NCBI GenBank assembly: GCA_023627715.1
Contig: JAMAHW010000006.1
Span: 682,001-746,000 of the forward strand
Reading direction: 5' to 3'
From: Periconia sp. R9002
Taxonomy: Eukaryota > Ascomycota > Dothideomycetes > Pleosporales > Periconiaceae
Length of the DNA: 64,000 nt
Shown here: one piece after another, positions 22,401 to 35,763 of the stretch
How the letters are laid out: each line of letters starts with the position of its first letter
Position numbering within the stretch: the stretch's first letter is position 1
Position numbers and translations under genes: made by a program
The notes under the pieces: generated by a model
What the model was told of the DNA's origin: nothing
The model's database searches: none
The model's input: only the letters and a program-made list of their open reading frames with translations

Positions 22401-24434
22401 GTATTTCGCGACCTTGCCCTGGCGAGTCATGATGACTGCCACTGCCGTATCCTCGAATTGAGGTCGGCCAGCTCGACCAAGCATCTGCATAATGTCAAGA
22501 TCTGCATATTCTTGTGTGCCCATTCCGTTTACGTAGGTTACGGTGTTCTTGATGACGACCATGTGGCATGGTAAATTAACACCGACTGCAAGAGTTGAGG
22601 TACAACAGATGACACTGATAATGCTCTTCAGATAAGCTTCTTCGACGGCAAATCTATCCTCGGAAGAGATTCCGGCATGGTGAAACGCTACACCAGATGC
22701 CGTGCAGCTTCGTAGCTCCTTATTACGGAACGATAAAGTTGCAGACGGAGCGTTCCACATACGATCATTAGGAGGACTGGTAGCCCACCAATTCGCCAGC
22801 TTTTGTGCGGTAGCAATCGTGGATTTCCGTGTGTTGCAAAAGATCATAATGGGTTTTCGTTCCGAGTGCTTCTTGATCACACTAGGAAGGTTGGCGTCAA
22901 GTACCTTTTCAAATGCGAACTCGTTTGCATTGTTTGAAGTATAGCCACAAACATGCTTTCGCAATCTGACAGGTCGAAACTCTTCGCCAAACTTCTCATG
23001 AACAGCCGGCTCCCATGGAAGGGCACAGCTCTTGCCGAGCCAAGTAGCCACGTCATTGAAGTTGGGAACAGTGGCAGAAAGTGCCACAAAGCGTACGTCG
23101 GTGCCGATAGACTTCATGCGGGAGACAATAGCCTCAAGTGTGGCCCCACGGTCTTCCTTCAAAATGTGGACCTCGTCTATCAAGAATAACTTGATGAGTC
23201 GCATAAGTCTTTCGTGATCTTTCCATTTGCGAGTGATACTATCCCATTTCTCAGGAGTCGTAACAATAATGTTTGCGGACTGAACGGCTTTGAGATCCGA
23301 TGCATCACTGTCGCCCGTGAGCTCAAGACATTTAAGACCGACAGATGTGAATTTCTTCTCCCAATCTCGTTGACGTTCTGAGCACAAAGCCTTGGTGGGA
23401 GCTTGGTAGACAATTTTGTATTGATCGACGTTATTCGTGGAGATGGCACGGCAGATTGCCAACTCTAGGATGACGGTTTTGCCACTGCCAGTGGGAGCTG
23501 CGAGAACAAAGTTGTGGTCTGATTTATAGACAGCCTCAAAGCATTTGGACTGAACAGCGTTGAAATTTGGATACGGAAAAACTGTACGCAAGCGAGGGGG
23601 AAGCTCGCTGACGAGGATCAATTGTATTCCCTGGCACACGGGGACACTGGATTGGACAACAGGGACGCTTCGAGATGAAGTGGGTAAAAGTCGAGACGTT
23701 GGACGTCGTGTATCATCATGATGTGGAGGTTCTTGGTCGCTTTCGTATAGAATCTCATTCTCATACGCATGCAAACTGTCCTGTTGCTGTCCCTGGGAGC
23801 TATACTCATTCTCAAACCGTCTTTGACTGGCCTGGAAAGCTGGGCTTGACGAGTTTCCGAATGGAGCATCTGAGCTTGACTCTGGTAGATCTTTCGGAAC
23901 GAAAGCAAACCGACCTATTCCCTGTTAATTCCTATACTTCGGTCCGTAAGTCCTTTCGACCCGCTAAAGGCCTACCCAAATTCTTCTTTACCACTTGCTC
24001 CTTCCGGTACCCGCCTTGCTCTTCACAATCATCAGCATGCCCTCTACATCCTAACCACAGTTTTCCCACTCACCATCAACATCCTCAGCACCTCTTTCAC
24101 CTGCCCGATACGCCGGTCTCGGATACGACTCGGCAAACGACAACCGCGCCAGCCCTTTCTCTGCCTTGCCCTTCCGATCTTCCATACTCTGCCTTAGAAT
24201 CCTCTCATCAAACTCATCAAACTCCATAGTGTCGCCCTCCTCTTCACCCCAATCATCTTCCACGCAGTCTTCGACCAAACCTCCGCCATCGCCACGCTTG
24301 TTGTAAGCGCGATACCGATCTCGTGGGGGTATAGCCTGTGGAGTCTGTTTGAACCGTGGTTGAAGGATGGGGTAGTGCTGCGAAGTGGAGGTGTCGGAGA
24401 TGGGGAAGAGCGATTGGGAGTGGTTTTGCGGCAT
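19486..24434 (-). CDS. mer3: Meiotic crossover DNA helicase MER3/HFM1
   Basis: MER3 is a Ski2-like 3'-5' helicase that stabilises D-loops for class I crossovers. Exons: 24434-24074, 23914-22014, 21958-21380, 21332-21178, 21130-21033, 20984-19486; 1530 aa. Walker A APTGSGKT is at residues 260-267, followed by TTPEKWDSITRKW, the DEVH box (LIDEVHILKEDRG), SATVPNFNDVATWLG, and motif VI QMLGRAGRPQFED. Next come the winged-helix and Sec63-type regions (IGIVGVRKLANAGIRSIEEL) and a long disordered acidic tail with a Cys/His cluster CNHPCKNKQACKHLCC at about 1163-1178, similar to the zinc-finger-like tail of fungal HFM1. Introns are short (47-159 bp); intron 4 uses a weak GTTCGC donor. The first exon join is inferred from phase and continuity with GRFAFVPKDLPES. 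Expression is expected to be meiotic. Confidence 0.93.
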
Positions 24435-25210
24435 GATGGTTCGGACGATAGGATGGGTTGAAGGGAGAGACAGGAGTGTGGGTCAAAGTTGGTGATTTCA
24501 AAGCGGAGATCAGAGAGAGATAGACTTTGTGTAGGTAAAGAATAGAGTGAAATGAGGGTGAGGCGAAGGGAGAGAATGAGGGGTGAGTCATGAGAGGATG
24601 AGGTTTGCGATAGAGGGCTGCTGAGAAAGAGGAAGTCGCGACCCCAGCGTCGAACGCGGCAACTACGTCCCCCAACCACCTACACATTAAGACTGCAGCA
24701 ATCATCCTCTGGTCATTTTATGTGCCAGGCCATGATTCTAGTTTTTCAGAAGCTGCGTATTGCCCCAAAATCGGGCATCAGTGAGAAAATGGGACGGATA
24801 ATGCTGATTTAGCATGATTTATTACCTGCGTAGCAAAAGGAACACCGCAGCTACGCGTGTCCAAAGAAAAAATGGCTATCGATCAGTCTTCTGAGATATT
24901 AGCCTCGACTTCGCTCTTCCATGTAGTATACATCGTATATTCTCCTATAAAGAAAAAGCTGGAGGTGAAGAGAAGATTCAAAATGCATCCTAAATCCATT
25001 CCTGGATACGCAAACAAATGCAGAGTGACCCCATCGAAATACTACGCCGCGGCACATAAAAAACAACACAATCGTGAAGCCCTAGAACGAAAGGTCAAAG
25101 AAAGAATCAACCAAAAACCCTCGTTACACCTAGTTAAAAATATCCCATTTCTAAATGATAATTATATTGAAGAAAATTCTACTGCCACTATCGCATCATG
25201 ACTCTTCTCA
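24435..25210. promoter_or_regulatory. Upstream region of mer3 / 3' region of nucleotide-sugar transporter
   Basis: This 776-bp gap lies between two minus-strand genes. The left part is mer3 upstream sequence; the right part, AT-rich and close to the transporter stop, is its 3' UTR. A + strand frame near 24872-25200 has low-complexity Lys-rich content and is not convincing. Confidence 0.45.
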
Positions 25211-26714
25211 TTATTTCGTAGGGGACGCGGGTCTTTCAAACTCCGCGCTATCGCTTCGCATAGGCTGCATCATAAGGGGGCGGGCCGATTCGAGTTCCGT
25301 CGATTGGCGACCAATGTCGCTTTCCTCGAACTCGACCGTCTTGGTGGGAGGTGGAGCATCGGGCTGGCTGTACAAAAATGTAGCAGCGATGACAACCGCA
25401 GTGCCGATCATGTACTAGATAATTCATAATGTTAGCGATGGCTTTTTGCAAGGGACCAATACAGAATCAAAAGGGGAGTTTACGTACGACGATCGTAATT
25501 TGGAATTCGAAAAAGTAGGCACTGGCCAAAGCGCTCACAATAATGGAGATACTGGTCGCGAAATTTTTGGCAATGTTGTCTGCGTATTTGATCACTAATG
25601 CGACCAGGAGACCTCCACCGGCCTGGAACATGATGGCTGTCCAAACCACAAAGTTGTATCCCGCGAAGAAGCCGATTTTGGAGATCTCTTTGCCATCGAC
25701 CCAGCAAACGCCGATAAAGAAGGCTGGAAAGAGCGAAAAGAATGAGAGCTGGCAATTGCGGACCCACAGGGAAACGGGTTTCTGCGAGGGAGGGGACTGC
25801 TTGAGGATCTTCTCGAATGTGACACCGGCAAGACCAGAGATGGCGCAAGCAATAAGAACGGCGATAAGTCCAAGAGAGCGATTCTGCTGCTCCGCACTGA
25901 CGGGCTTGCTCTCGCGGGTGTAGAGGTGGTGCTCGGCCGGTGCATCAGATCCCAACAACGAGCGCACAGCGAAGGTTCCAAGGGCTCCGATTTGCTCGAG
26001 AGCGCGTCTTCCAATCTTTGCCTCCTCTCCTGATTTTGAATCTTCGATGGTCACTTTGGCGGTATCCTGCGGCAGCTGCACAATGGCGACACCGAGCGTG
26101 AGCAGCCCTAGTGATGCCCATTTCTTCACCGACAAAACCCTTCCCAACATTATGACACTGAAAATGGCCGTTGTGAGGATCTTGAGCTGGTATGTAACCT
26201 GAAAAGTAGCGGCGTCCAGGTTACTGACGGCAAGATACTGCAGCGAATTTTGTAGGGTGTAGAGCGCGGCGGGAATGGCCAGTTTCCAGCTGTCGCCGGC
26301 AAACATGGTGGTTACGAGTTCGGAAAGAATGGAGGTAGCGGGCGTGTTGGGGCTGGAGTTGCTCGATAGGTCGTACAGGGCTACGGCGGCGGATATTACG
26401 AGCTTAATGACCTCGTTCAGGAGGACCGACGTGGAGCTGAAGAAACGGTGACCATTGACGAGGGGCATGGTACGAGAATAGCGCATTATCTGAGTATCCA
26501 CGGTCAGTTCTGAAATGACGAGTTGAGCCATATCGGGGACATTTTGCTCGCATAGGGGTGCTTCATACCAGAATGAGGGCTGAGTTTTGGAAGGTGAGCT
26601 GTTCACAAAGTATTGTTAGCCACTGCTCCAGACAATTTGATGGGATGTATATACCAGAACTAGGGAGACGGCCTTCATAGGCACGCCTCCCAGGAGAGCC
26701 GCCCGGTCAATCAT
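25211..26714 (-). CDS. Golgi nucleotide-sugar transporter (UDP-Gal/UDP-GlcNAc type, SLC35A family)
   Basis: The product moves a UDP-sugar into the Golgi lumen in exchange for UMP. Exons: 26714-26655, 26598-26569 (30 bp), 26489-25488, 25414-25211; all introns are phase 0; 431 aa. Family hallmarks include LTFQNSALILIMRYSRT across the two small-exon joins, LNEVIKLVISA, NNSLQY-like LQNSLQYLAVSNLDAATFQVTYQLKILTTA, GLAGVTFEKILK, and NIAKNFATSISIIVSA with GTAVVIAATFLYS at the end. Ten membrane segments are expected. The luminal/cytosolic loop around residues 210-250 is longer than in S. pombe Gms1. The C-terminal tail is soluble and acidic. UDP-galactose versus UDP-N-acetylglucosamine specificity is not decidable from sequence. 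Confidence 0.92.
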
Positions 26715-28347
26715 GGTGATTGTGTGTTGTGATGGTCGAAGGGTCGCGGTGACGCTCGTGTTAATTAATTACTGCACAGATTCCGACTGCCAGGGTCGCG
26801 AGTAAAGCGCGCGAACGAAAAGGGACCGAGGGGACTCGACAGGCGGATGCGCAGAGAGACGGCACTTGAGGATAAATAAAGTGGAGAAGGAAAGAGGGTC
26901 AAGTGCCTAAGGGGAGGAGGAGGAAGAGGAGAAAAGGGTTGTAAGAAGGCCAGGGAGCTGAGAAAGTCGAGGCTGAGCATGAGCAGTAAGGCGGCATGTC
27001 AATCCTATTTCCCACGATCCGGGGTCCTAACTCGGACCCATTCAAATGATTTTCGGGTAACGACAATAATGCCTGCCCAGGTAGACCAAGAGTCCTAAGG
27101 CTGATGATGATTTTTCTCGTGCATCAAAAGCATCGCCGTTTGGCGCGGACCAAACCTTACTGTACAGAGACATTGCGCATTCAACTCTCGTCTGACCGTT
27201 TGAAATGGTCCCCCCTCTCGCGCCCTCATTTCCACCACGGCCGCAGAAGAAAGCAAAAATCAAGCCATGGCGCTCGAACCGCTCCTCAGCAAGCCGCTCC
27301 CCCCTTCGCTCAGCTCGTCTCCCACTTTGAATTCTCACCCATGTCATACTTAGTAACAAGCTGTACTCCACCCCGCCAATCTTACAAAGGAAAATGCGCG
27401 CCGCAACTCAAGCGGTACGTACCTAGTCCCCCATCCCCTTCCTTGACTCAGCCCTCGCCCGCCGCCCCCAAAAAAACAAAACCCGAGTTCAGTCCACCGC
27501 GCCCCTTTCCGCCTGCGCAGCCAACCAGCGTTTTAAAATAGTGCCAGCATCGCAATCGCAGCAAACAGTGACAAGATCCACTGCCATGCTATGAAATGAC
27601 CGTACGAGTGGGGCCTACCTTGGTGGCCTGGGAAGGGCAGATTCGTTGCTTCGTTCTTTGGCTAGATGGGGGAATCTCCAATGTTTCGCAGCCGTTTCGC
27701 AGCTTGGGAAACGTTACTCGAGCATGCGGCGGCGGCGGCGGTCTGGTCATGGCCAACGGCTGGCCGTGTCTTACTTCAATATGTCCTCGTGGTGTTACAA
27801 TTGTCGCGCCTAATGGTACTCCAGAGGATTTGTTTTTTTCTTGCGCAATTGTAGCTTCTTGGCAGGGTAAAGCTTGGTAGGCCTTCGATGTTGCCGAGTG
27901 AACATTGAAGTACATAGTACCTGCGTGAACTCGTCATGTGTCTTCGCGTCACCTTTAACATCAAACGTCAACTGGTGTAATCTTCCTATTCACCAACAAT
28001 AGATATCGCGCATGAAATGACTGTACAGTAAACACTCGATTCATAGTATACATTGTGATTGCACATCTTTTTTTGCTTCAGGCTCGCTACATTCCGCCCA
28101 AGCGACCCGATGCTTCATGTCCAAATGGCATGAACATTGAACCATTCCCTCCCGGAAGTAATACAGATATTTCCGAAGGGAATATGAAAACCAAAAACTA
28201 GATACTCGACAAAGGAAAAGACAGTAATGGAAATTCCATATAATGCAGTGAAGAGCAAAAGATGAAAACCTCGAGGAACATTCCTATCCCATTCAGCCGC
28301 ATCCCCCTTTTTCTTCTTTTCAACTCCCATCATGTCTACTCACGCAA
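26715..28347. other. 1.6-kb intergenic region between nucleotide-sugar transporter and TPR
   Basis: The left part should carry the transporter promoter and leader; the right part the TPR 3' UTR. A C-rich block near 27420-27500 is visible. No frame on either strand shows family resemblance. Confidence 0.45.
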
Positions 28348-31300
28348 TCACTCTTCACCACCAGCGGCCCCTCCTGGACCACCGCCTCCACGGCCGCCCC
28401 TGGCCCGTTTCCCTCCACGATGTCCGCCATCGTCTTCAGCACCTCGCTTCTGTCCCCTTCCAGCACCACCGCCTGGGTGGAATGCCGGTGCACCAGCGTT
28501 CATGGGGCTGCTGGGCGCCTGTTGTTGTTGTTGTTGTCCACCACGACCACCTCCGCGGCCACCTCGGTTGTTGTTTCCGCCACGCCCGATTTGCGACTGG
28601 CTCGCGCCTTGAGCGTTGGCATTCTGCCCTCTTCCTTGCCCGCGACCGCCTGGCATAGGAATACCGGATCCACCGCGTGGAATGTTCGATTGACCGGGTG
28701 GGTTCAGATTACGCAGCGCTGCGGGTCCCGTGCCAATGTCGGGGCGTCCTCGACCTCCTTGTTGTAACTGCTGGTGCTGCTGTTGCAATGGTTGCTGGTT
28801 GAACGGGGAGTTGGGCCGGTTTTGATTCATGAACTGATGTGAAGCTCCCGAGAAGCCTGGTTGGGGCAGACCACCACCACCAAAATAACCCGGTCCACCC
28901 ATTGGGGTTTGCATCGGGTTAGGGAAACCTTGGTTGAGCGATTGAGCAAAAGGGTTGGTCGCTTGGCCAAAGCCCGCTTGACCAAAGGAAGTGCGCGCAC
29001 CATTGGCTTGAGGCAGGGCATTTCCAGGGGCTTGCGGGCCTGCATGTTGCTGCGTAGCTGCATTTATCGCAGCGGTGACTGGAGACGCTGGCTGTTGCGT
29101 CGGCGGTGTGGGCTGGCTGCTCGTTGTGATGTTTGCAGGCGGCACCGGTGCAGGCTTCGCGTTCTTGGCCGTTTCGTAGACTTCTTTGACTGGCTTCTCC
29201 GGGGTTTCGGTAGCAGCCTTCTCAACGACATCCCATTGCGCTTTGAACTTGTTGGCTCTACCAGTAGCAAGACTCAGTTTCGCTGCAAACTTGGACTCCA
29301 CTAAGCTCTGTCTCTCATCCATCTTCTTGGCAACGATCTGTTCGTGTTCCTCCTTGGACACTACAGCCGAGTCTGTCGGCTGCTCGGCGGGTGCAACTGG
29401 TGTTACATCTTCAGTAGCCTGTCCATCTTTCTTATCTTGTTCCGCCTTGAGTCGTTGAATAGTCCGCTTGATAATCTTTTGAGCTGTAGGGTTGGCATTT
29501 ATCCAGTCTTGCGTCTCCCGTTCTGATGCTTCCGCGCTAGGTACGGATGTAGAGTTGGCAGATGTGGTATTCGCATCAGACTGACCCTGCAATTGCGTCT
29601 TGAGTACTTCAACTTCTTGTTGCAGACTGGAAATAGTCTCTTCCTTCTCTTTGAGTTCTGTCTTCAGACGGTCAATTTCAGCTAGTTTCTCCTTGACCTT
29701 GTCGTTTGCCTTAGTCCTCAAACTATTCATCTTTTGTTCAGCTTGTTGGACCTTCCTGTCGGCTTCATTGATTTTCGTTTCAGATTCTTGGCGAACCTGT
29801 TCTAGCTGAATCGTCAACGCCTGAATCTCAGATTCTGCCTTGGCAAGTGCAGCTTCACGATCCGCCAGAGTGCTCTGGAGTTGCCCAGCATCCTGGTCAG
29901 CAGCCTGTCCAGAGGTAGCGACTGCTTCAGGGGCAGACTCGGTAGCGCTGCTGTTCTGATTTGCAATTGTTCCTGCCATTTCGGCACGTGTCCGTAGATC
30001 ATCAATCTCTTTTTGAGCTGCTGCAAGTTTCTCTGACAACTCATTGTTTCCGGCTGAGGATTGTGTAGGTTCCAAGACCTCGGAAGTGGGTAAGCCAGAT
30101 TGAATCTCTTGTAGTCGAGCATCAGCTTCCGCCTTCTGATTCTGCGCTTCGGAAATTTCGTTGTTGAGAACTCCTATGCGTTGTTGCAGTTCCCCCTGCA
30201 ATATGTTAGTACAGTAGTGATTTCCAGATACATTCTGCAACCTACAACTTGTTTTTCGAGCTCCTTCTCTCGTTCTCCCAGGCGCTGGAGCTGTATGCCA
30301 AGAGAAACAGATTCGTTGGAGTGCTGGTTTGCGCGATCTTCGGCTGCAGCAAGGCGGGCTTCTAGAGCTGTCTTCTCAGCCGCCGTTAAACCAGCGCTTT
30401 CCTCATTGACCTGGCCCTCTTCTGCCATTTCTGCATCAGTAGTAGCTTGTACCTTCTGAATGGCTTCATCAAGTGACTTTCGCGCGGTCTCGAGTTCTGT
30501 CTGGGTGGTAGCCAGCAAGTTCTTGGCCGTGCCCAACTCTTGTTGAAGTTGGTCACGTTCCGCAATAGTTTGTTTGTGCTCCTCTTTGATTTGATCACGC
30601 TCTGCAGTGAGCAAGTCTCGAGTTGCTCGGTCCTCTTTGGCCTTGTTCCTTGCTTGAGTGACGATGCCTTGTCTACGGGTCTCCCAGTTCGCCTTCTCTT
30701 CATCTCTCACGGCTTGGATGCGCGCCTCTACGCCTTCAGCTTGCTGCGATGCTTGCTCGCGTTCTTGTTTAAGTTGTTCGAGCTGCGCCTTGAGATCCTC
30801 AAGCTCTTTAGGATCAATACGATCGTATCGTAAGAGTACGTCCTGGTGGCGCTTCTGCCAACGATCGCGATCCTCCTCCAAAGTCTTTAGGTGTCCATTG
30901 TTGATTTCCAGCTCGCCTTCCAGTTCAGAGACACGCGCCTTCAAGGGTCCAATCTCGTCACTCAGAGCATCGACCTTTTGCTTCATTTCATCACGCTCAG
31001 CCTCCAATTTGTTCTTTTCGTTTCGGAGTGTAGTGTTGCTTTCTCGGTAAACATTGAGTTGAGCAATGCTCTCCTGGAGGGCCTGGTGATTGACACCATT
31101 CTGCCGGCTGTTGCTTTGGGACTGTTCAGCAATCAATTTCTCATTGGCCCGGTCTAACTGTTCCTCCTTGTGAGCCAAATCTTGTCTCACTCGCTGGAGT
31201 TCAAGTTCCTTCGCATTCATCTGCAACTGTAGCACGTCTTTGTCGTCGCGAAGAATCTTATTGAGAGCCTGAAGGCCGCTGAGGTTGGAGTCGAGGCTTG

Positions 31301-34300
31301 CCGTATCCGTAGTAGCCCCTGCCACCGATAGTTGCTCGCTCTTGAGACTAGCAATTTGGGCGGTGAGCGCGTCGTACTGCGCGTAAAGGGTTCTGTTGGA
31401 CTCCTCCAATTGGCTGTACCTCGTCCGAGCTTCTGCGAGCTCGGCATTGTATCGCTCCACGGTCGATGCAAGGTGTTCTTCATTTTGGGCCAACGATGCA
31501 CGAGCAGCTTCCGCCTGGGTCTTGTATTGGGTGATTTCTCCACTGAAGGTGTCACGTTCTGCCCGAACAGCGCGGAGATTGGCCATGGCTTCACCATGTT
31601 TCTGGAATTCGTTTTCGTAGTCTTGCTGAGCTCTATTGGCGATCTCAGCCTGGGCTGCGACATCCTGCGTTTTGCTCTCGATCTCGGCCTGGTAGTCACT
31701 AATTTTACCGTTTAGGCTGGTGATCTCAGCTTCAAGTGACTGTTGCTGTTGCTTCAGGAGTAACATCTCTTGTGACTCTCCATTTCGCAGTTCCGAAAGC
31801 TCTTTCTTTGCCGCGGTCAACTCATCCGAGATGTCCTTCATTTGTTCACGCAGGCGAGTGATTTCAGCAACGTTCTCGTCAAACTCTTGCTGGAGCCTCT
31901 CCGCTGCCTCCTCGACCTCCTGTACCCTATCTTCGGCACTTTGGGCAATAGTTTGGAGATCCTCAGCCTTGGTATTTGCAGCAGCCAAATCTTCCTGGGC
32001 ACGCTCGTACTTGCGTTGAAGTTCGGTGACTTGGTTGGTGAGCTGTTCTTCGGCAGTAAGACCCTCTTCATCAGCATTTCCAGATCCCATGGCAGATTTT
32101 TGAGGTTGCGAAGCTTGAACACGCTCCTGGGTAATGCGTAATTCGTCTTGAAGTTCGGTAACGCGAATTTGCAATTGATCGCGCACTGACTTGACAGACG
32201 CTAACTCCTGGCGAACTTCGTTGGCAGCTTTAATCAGATCATCAATCTTCCTCTGCTTTTCGGTATGCTCCCATTCATGTCGCATCGCAAGTTTCTTGTG
32301 ATCGTCAACCTCCTCTTCTAGTTTCCGCTTTGTGTTTTGAAGCTCTGCTTCCAGTCCATCAATCCTCGACTGTAGATTTCGACGATTTTGAGCTTCAGTC
32401 AAATCGTGCTCGTTGCGCAAGGTTTGCATGTCGGAAATGATCTTGTTGAGGCGTGCCTTGTCTTCCATGAGCATGTTTTTGTCTTCGGTAAGGCGGGCTT
32501 CGATAGTTTTCCATAAAGATTGAGAAGCTTTGAGATTGACGTTCTCGCGCTGAACACTATCGAGCTGGCTTTTCACTTCTATCAAGTTTTCGGAATCTTG
32601 TTGTCTCTGTGTGTCGGTTTTCGCGAATTCGTCATACAGAGAAGAATGCTGTTTTTTCAACTCAGCCTTTTCAGTTTCCAAGGTACTGATTCGATGTTGT
32701 AATAGGTCGAACCGCTCCTGTGTCATCTCTTGCTTGGTACTGAGCCGCACATTGGTACTTTGCAGTTCGCGATTTTGCTTCACAAGGTCGTCAATCTGCT
32801 GCCGAGATGATGAACGATCCACCTCATATTCTTCCCTTAACCTGTCGAGATGTCCTTGCAATTCTTTAACGACCTCGTTGTTGGTAGAGGCAGGTGCTGG
32901 AGCAATGCTCATGACACTTTCGTCAAAGTTGGGAGTCGCGCTTCCTCTATCACCGCCAGGTTCTCCTGGAGCTAGGCCGCGACTCGTAACAATTCGTCGG
33001 TACATATCACGTTCCTTCATAAAACTCTGGGATCGAAGGTTGAGTGATTCAATCTGCCCCTCATATTCAGCCAGCTTGTCACGTAATTGTCTCAACTCTT
33101 CAAGATTCCGCTCTTGCTCTGCAGCCTTCGTTTGAGCTTCGCTGCCCTCATATCGTGCGGCGACCTCTCGAACCGCCCTTAGAGCCTCTTCATTCTGGGC
33201 CATTAGCTGAGATACATCCTTGAACAGAACAAGATGTTTGCTGAGTATTCGACTGGTGGCAGTCTCGTCTTCATCTAACAGACGATCGGGAATCTCGTTG
33301 TTGATTGTTTCGTTGAAGAATGCTGCCTCTTCGGGTGAGAGAGCTTCAAGACCCTCCTCTTGTACTCTCTGGCGGTAGAGCAAGTTCGTACTTTGGAAAG
33401 TGGCGTCGCGTAATAACTGACGATCCAAATCACGTTGACGCAAAAGCCCTTGATAGTCGCCTTGTAGCTTTCGAGCGTCTTTGAGAGCCTTGTCCTTAGC
33501 TTTGAGGGCCTCGTCTAGTAAATTAGATATTTCGTTCGACTCGGAAGTTAGCCTCTCATTCTCTTGCCGAAGCTCTTCAATCTCCGGCTGTCGGCTCTCC
33601 AGTTCTTCGAGCATCTCATTCAGCATATCAGTCCGCTTTTCCTCCCTCTCTTGCAATGCTCGGACATCAGCCTTGAGCTTTGTGTTTTCGGTGTAGAGTT
33701 GGGTCATGGATAACCCACCCTTGAGGCGAGAGCCACCTGGCGAGAAAGTCATGGGCGAACCAGCCCGGGCCGGAGAGTCAAAGCCTCCATTGAGCGCACG
33801 GCGCGGGGTGGCCGGGATCTGCGTAGTGTTTTTGAGTTCAGATAATTGAGTCTCCTGGCTTTCAAGCAAAGACTCCAGCTCGGCCACCTTGTTTTCGTAC
33901 TCTGTGACTTTGATACGTTCGGATTCGATTTCAGCCTGCAGTCGGCCCACCTCTTCGGCCGCTTGATCACCCATTGAGTTCAACTGCTCTTGTACCTCTT
34001 GCAAGCGTTTCTTGACTGTATTAGCGCTTTCTTGGTGAAGTGTCGCAAGACGCCGGGCATTATCGAGTTCAGCACGGAAAGATTCCTGGTTCTGCCTGGC
34101 CTCCTCTTGTAGCTGTTGTACTTTTTGTAACGTCTGTTCAACACGCTGCTCAAGCTCTTCGATACGTTTATTCTGGGTTGCTTCTTTGGCGCGGAGGGAG
34201 TCAATGGTCTGATTGGCGTCTGCATTTGCACGCTGTAGTTCGGCAATTTGAGCATTTTTCTCCTTGCGGAACTTGGTGTTATCGGCCGCGCGTGTCTTCA

Positions 34301-34996
34301 ATTCAGTTTCGAACCATTCGTTATTCTTCCTCAACAGCTCGATCTCTTGTTGGAAGTTTGATTCGCGGAATTTGACGCTGGTGGCAGCTGTCTCGAGCGA
34401 TTGGCACTTCTCTTCCAGGTCGGATACCTGCTTGCGAACGGCGACGAATTTTTGGTGTTGTGCAGAGAGTTCCTCAGCGAGGCGGTCGTAAGCAGCGGAT
34501 TTGGCATCATGGAGAGCTACGGTGTCGCGGTTCTGCGCTTCAAGCGTCTTGACGCGCGATTCGAGGGTCTGCACTTGGGATGTAGAGTCCGTTGCCGACG
34601 ATTTAAGGGTTTGAAGTTGCGTCTCGACCTGTTGGCGGGCGGTTTCTGTGGAAGGCAAACGTTAGCATGCCGAATGTTGCAAATCACGGCGATTACGATC
34701 ATACCTTCCTGTGCGAGCTTTTGGCGCAGATCATCGGCCTCCTTCACAGCATTATCTGCAGTCGTCTTGAGGGTCCGGGCGCGGGCATCGGCATTGTGCA
34801 CCGCAGCCTCGAGCTCCACCTCGGCGCGGAGCTTTTCTGATTTGAGGTCATCGAATTCGCGGGCTTTGGCCTCGATTTGGACCAGCAGCGACTGCACGAG
34901 TTCGACGGTAGGATCGGATAGTAGCGACTGTAGAGTTGTCTCTGGGACGGCATAGGACGCGGCGACATAGCCGACATCGACAGCAGCCGCAGCCAT
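28348..34996 (-). CDS. mlp1: Nuclear-pore basket protein TPR/Mlp1
   Basis: TPR/Mlp proteins form the filaments of the nuclear basket and act in mRNA quality control and silencing. Exons: 34996-34705, 34645-30246, 30195-28348; about 2179 aa. Nearly 1700 residues are continuous heptad coiled coil. TPR-specific landmarks include LLRDATFQSTNLLYRQRVQEE and FMKERDMYRRIVTSRG near the middle and QVEARI/EANWETRRQGIVTQARNKAKE-like sequence later. The last about 400 residues are a disordered Gln/Pro/Gly tail with repeated RGG boxes, typical of fungal homologues. The second intron was placed at GTAGGT...TTGCAG by phase; it carries a CTAAC branch point. Generic coiled-coil similarity would be weak evidence, but these landmarks and the size fit TPR well. 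Confidence 0.92.
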
Positions 34997-35763
34997 GTTT
35001 GGTTGGGTGCTGGAGTAATGGCAACTCTAGCGCATCATCAGGTGGGTGTATAGGAGATGAGGGACGACGAAAGGGAAGAGTTGAAGTCGTCCGAGACAAA
35101 GGAGCGTTGTGAAAGCAAAGCGCCCAGGCTTCGACACGAGGACGACGTTCAAAGCTTCCAGTTGCGTTTGTTTGTACAATGAGGAAAAGAAGCTCGGGCC
35201 GTCTTGGCGAACTACTTCGCGCGCCTACCAAAGCTGGACGTGACAACCATTTACCTACCTGTCGGGCTCGCTCAATGCGACAATGGCAATGCATATTATG
35301 GTAATTATATCATTTTTATTATTAAATGTACATAGTTTTGCGCATGTAGCTGTCCGATCTTTCTCTTACTGCATTGTGTCTACAATAGGTGAGAGTAGGC
35401 ATTGTCTCTACGACTACGCCGTGTCTTCATGTCAGAGACAAGGATCTTGTGAATTGGGACTTAGTCATCATCGATTCATCATACATGCAGTCGTCAACCG
35501 CTGGTACACACGATCAAGACATTCCACGTACCTGTCGGCCTACACTCGTTTGCTTCGCATGAGGCAACCAAGCCAGCAAACGCATGGCGCTAACTAATAA
35601 CATTTCGCCTGGATACATAAATCAATAATGCACTTTCCATAAGCACACCAACTTCGTCACTGCCTGAGCCGCATTCATCAACTCGCCCTCCAAGCCTCTT
35701 TCACCTTCCCCGTTGGATTATAGAAACTACACATATCCCATACAAAATAACAGCGCCAGCAAC
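34997..35763. promoter_or_regulatory. Divergent intergenic region mlp1 / tfa2
   Basis: 767 bp separate two divergent starts. The right half is AT-rich and the 130 bp before tfa2 are pyrimidine-rich. No other feature is apparent. Confidence 0.5.

Noticed and set aside
24872..25201. Possible small + strand gene between mer3 and the transporter
   Set aside because: Lys/Asn-rich AT-driven composition, no motif, and it ends against the transporter 3' end; more likely UTR sequence.
27596..27880. 94-codon + strand frame in the transporter/TPR gap
   Set aside because: Overlaps other chance frames on both strands and has no recognisable motif.
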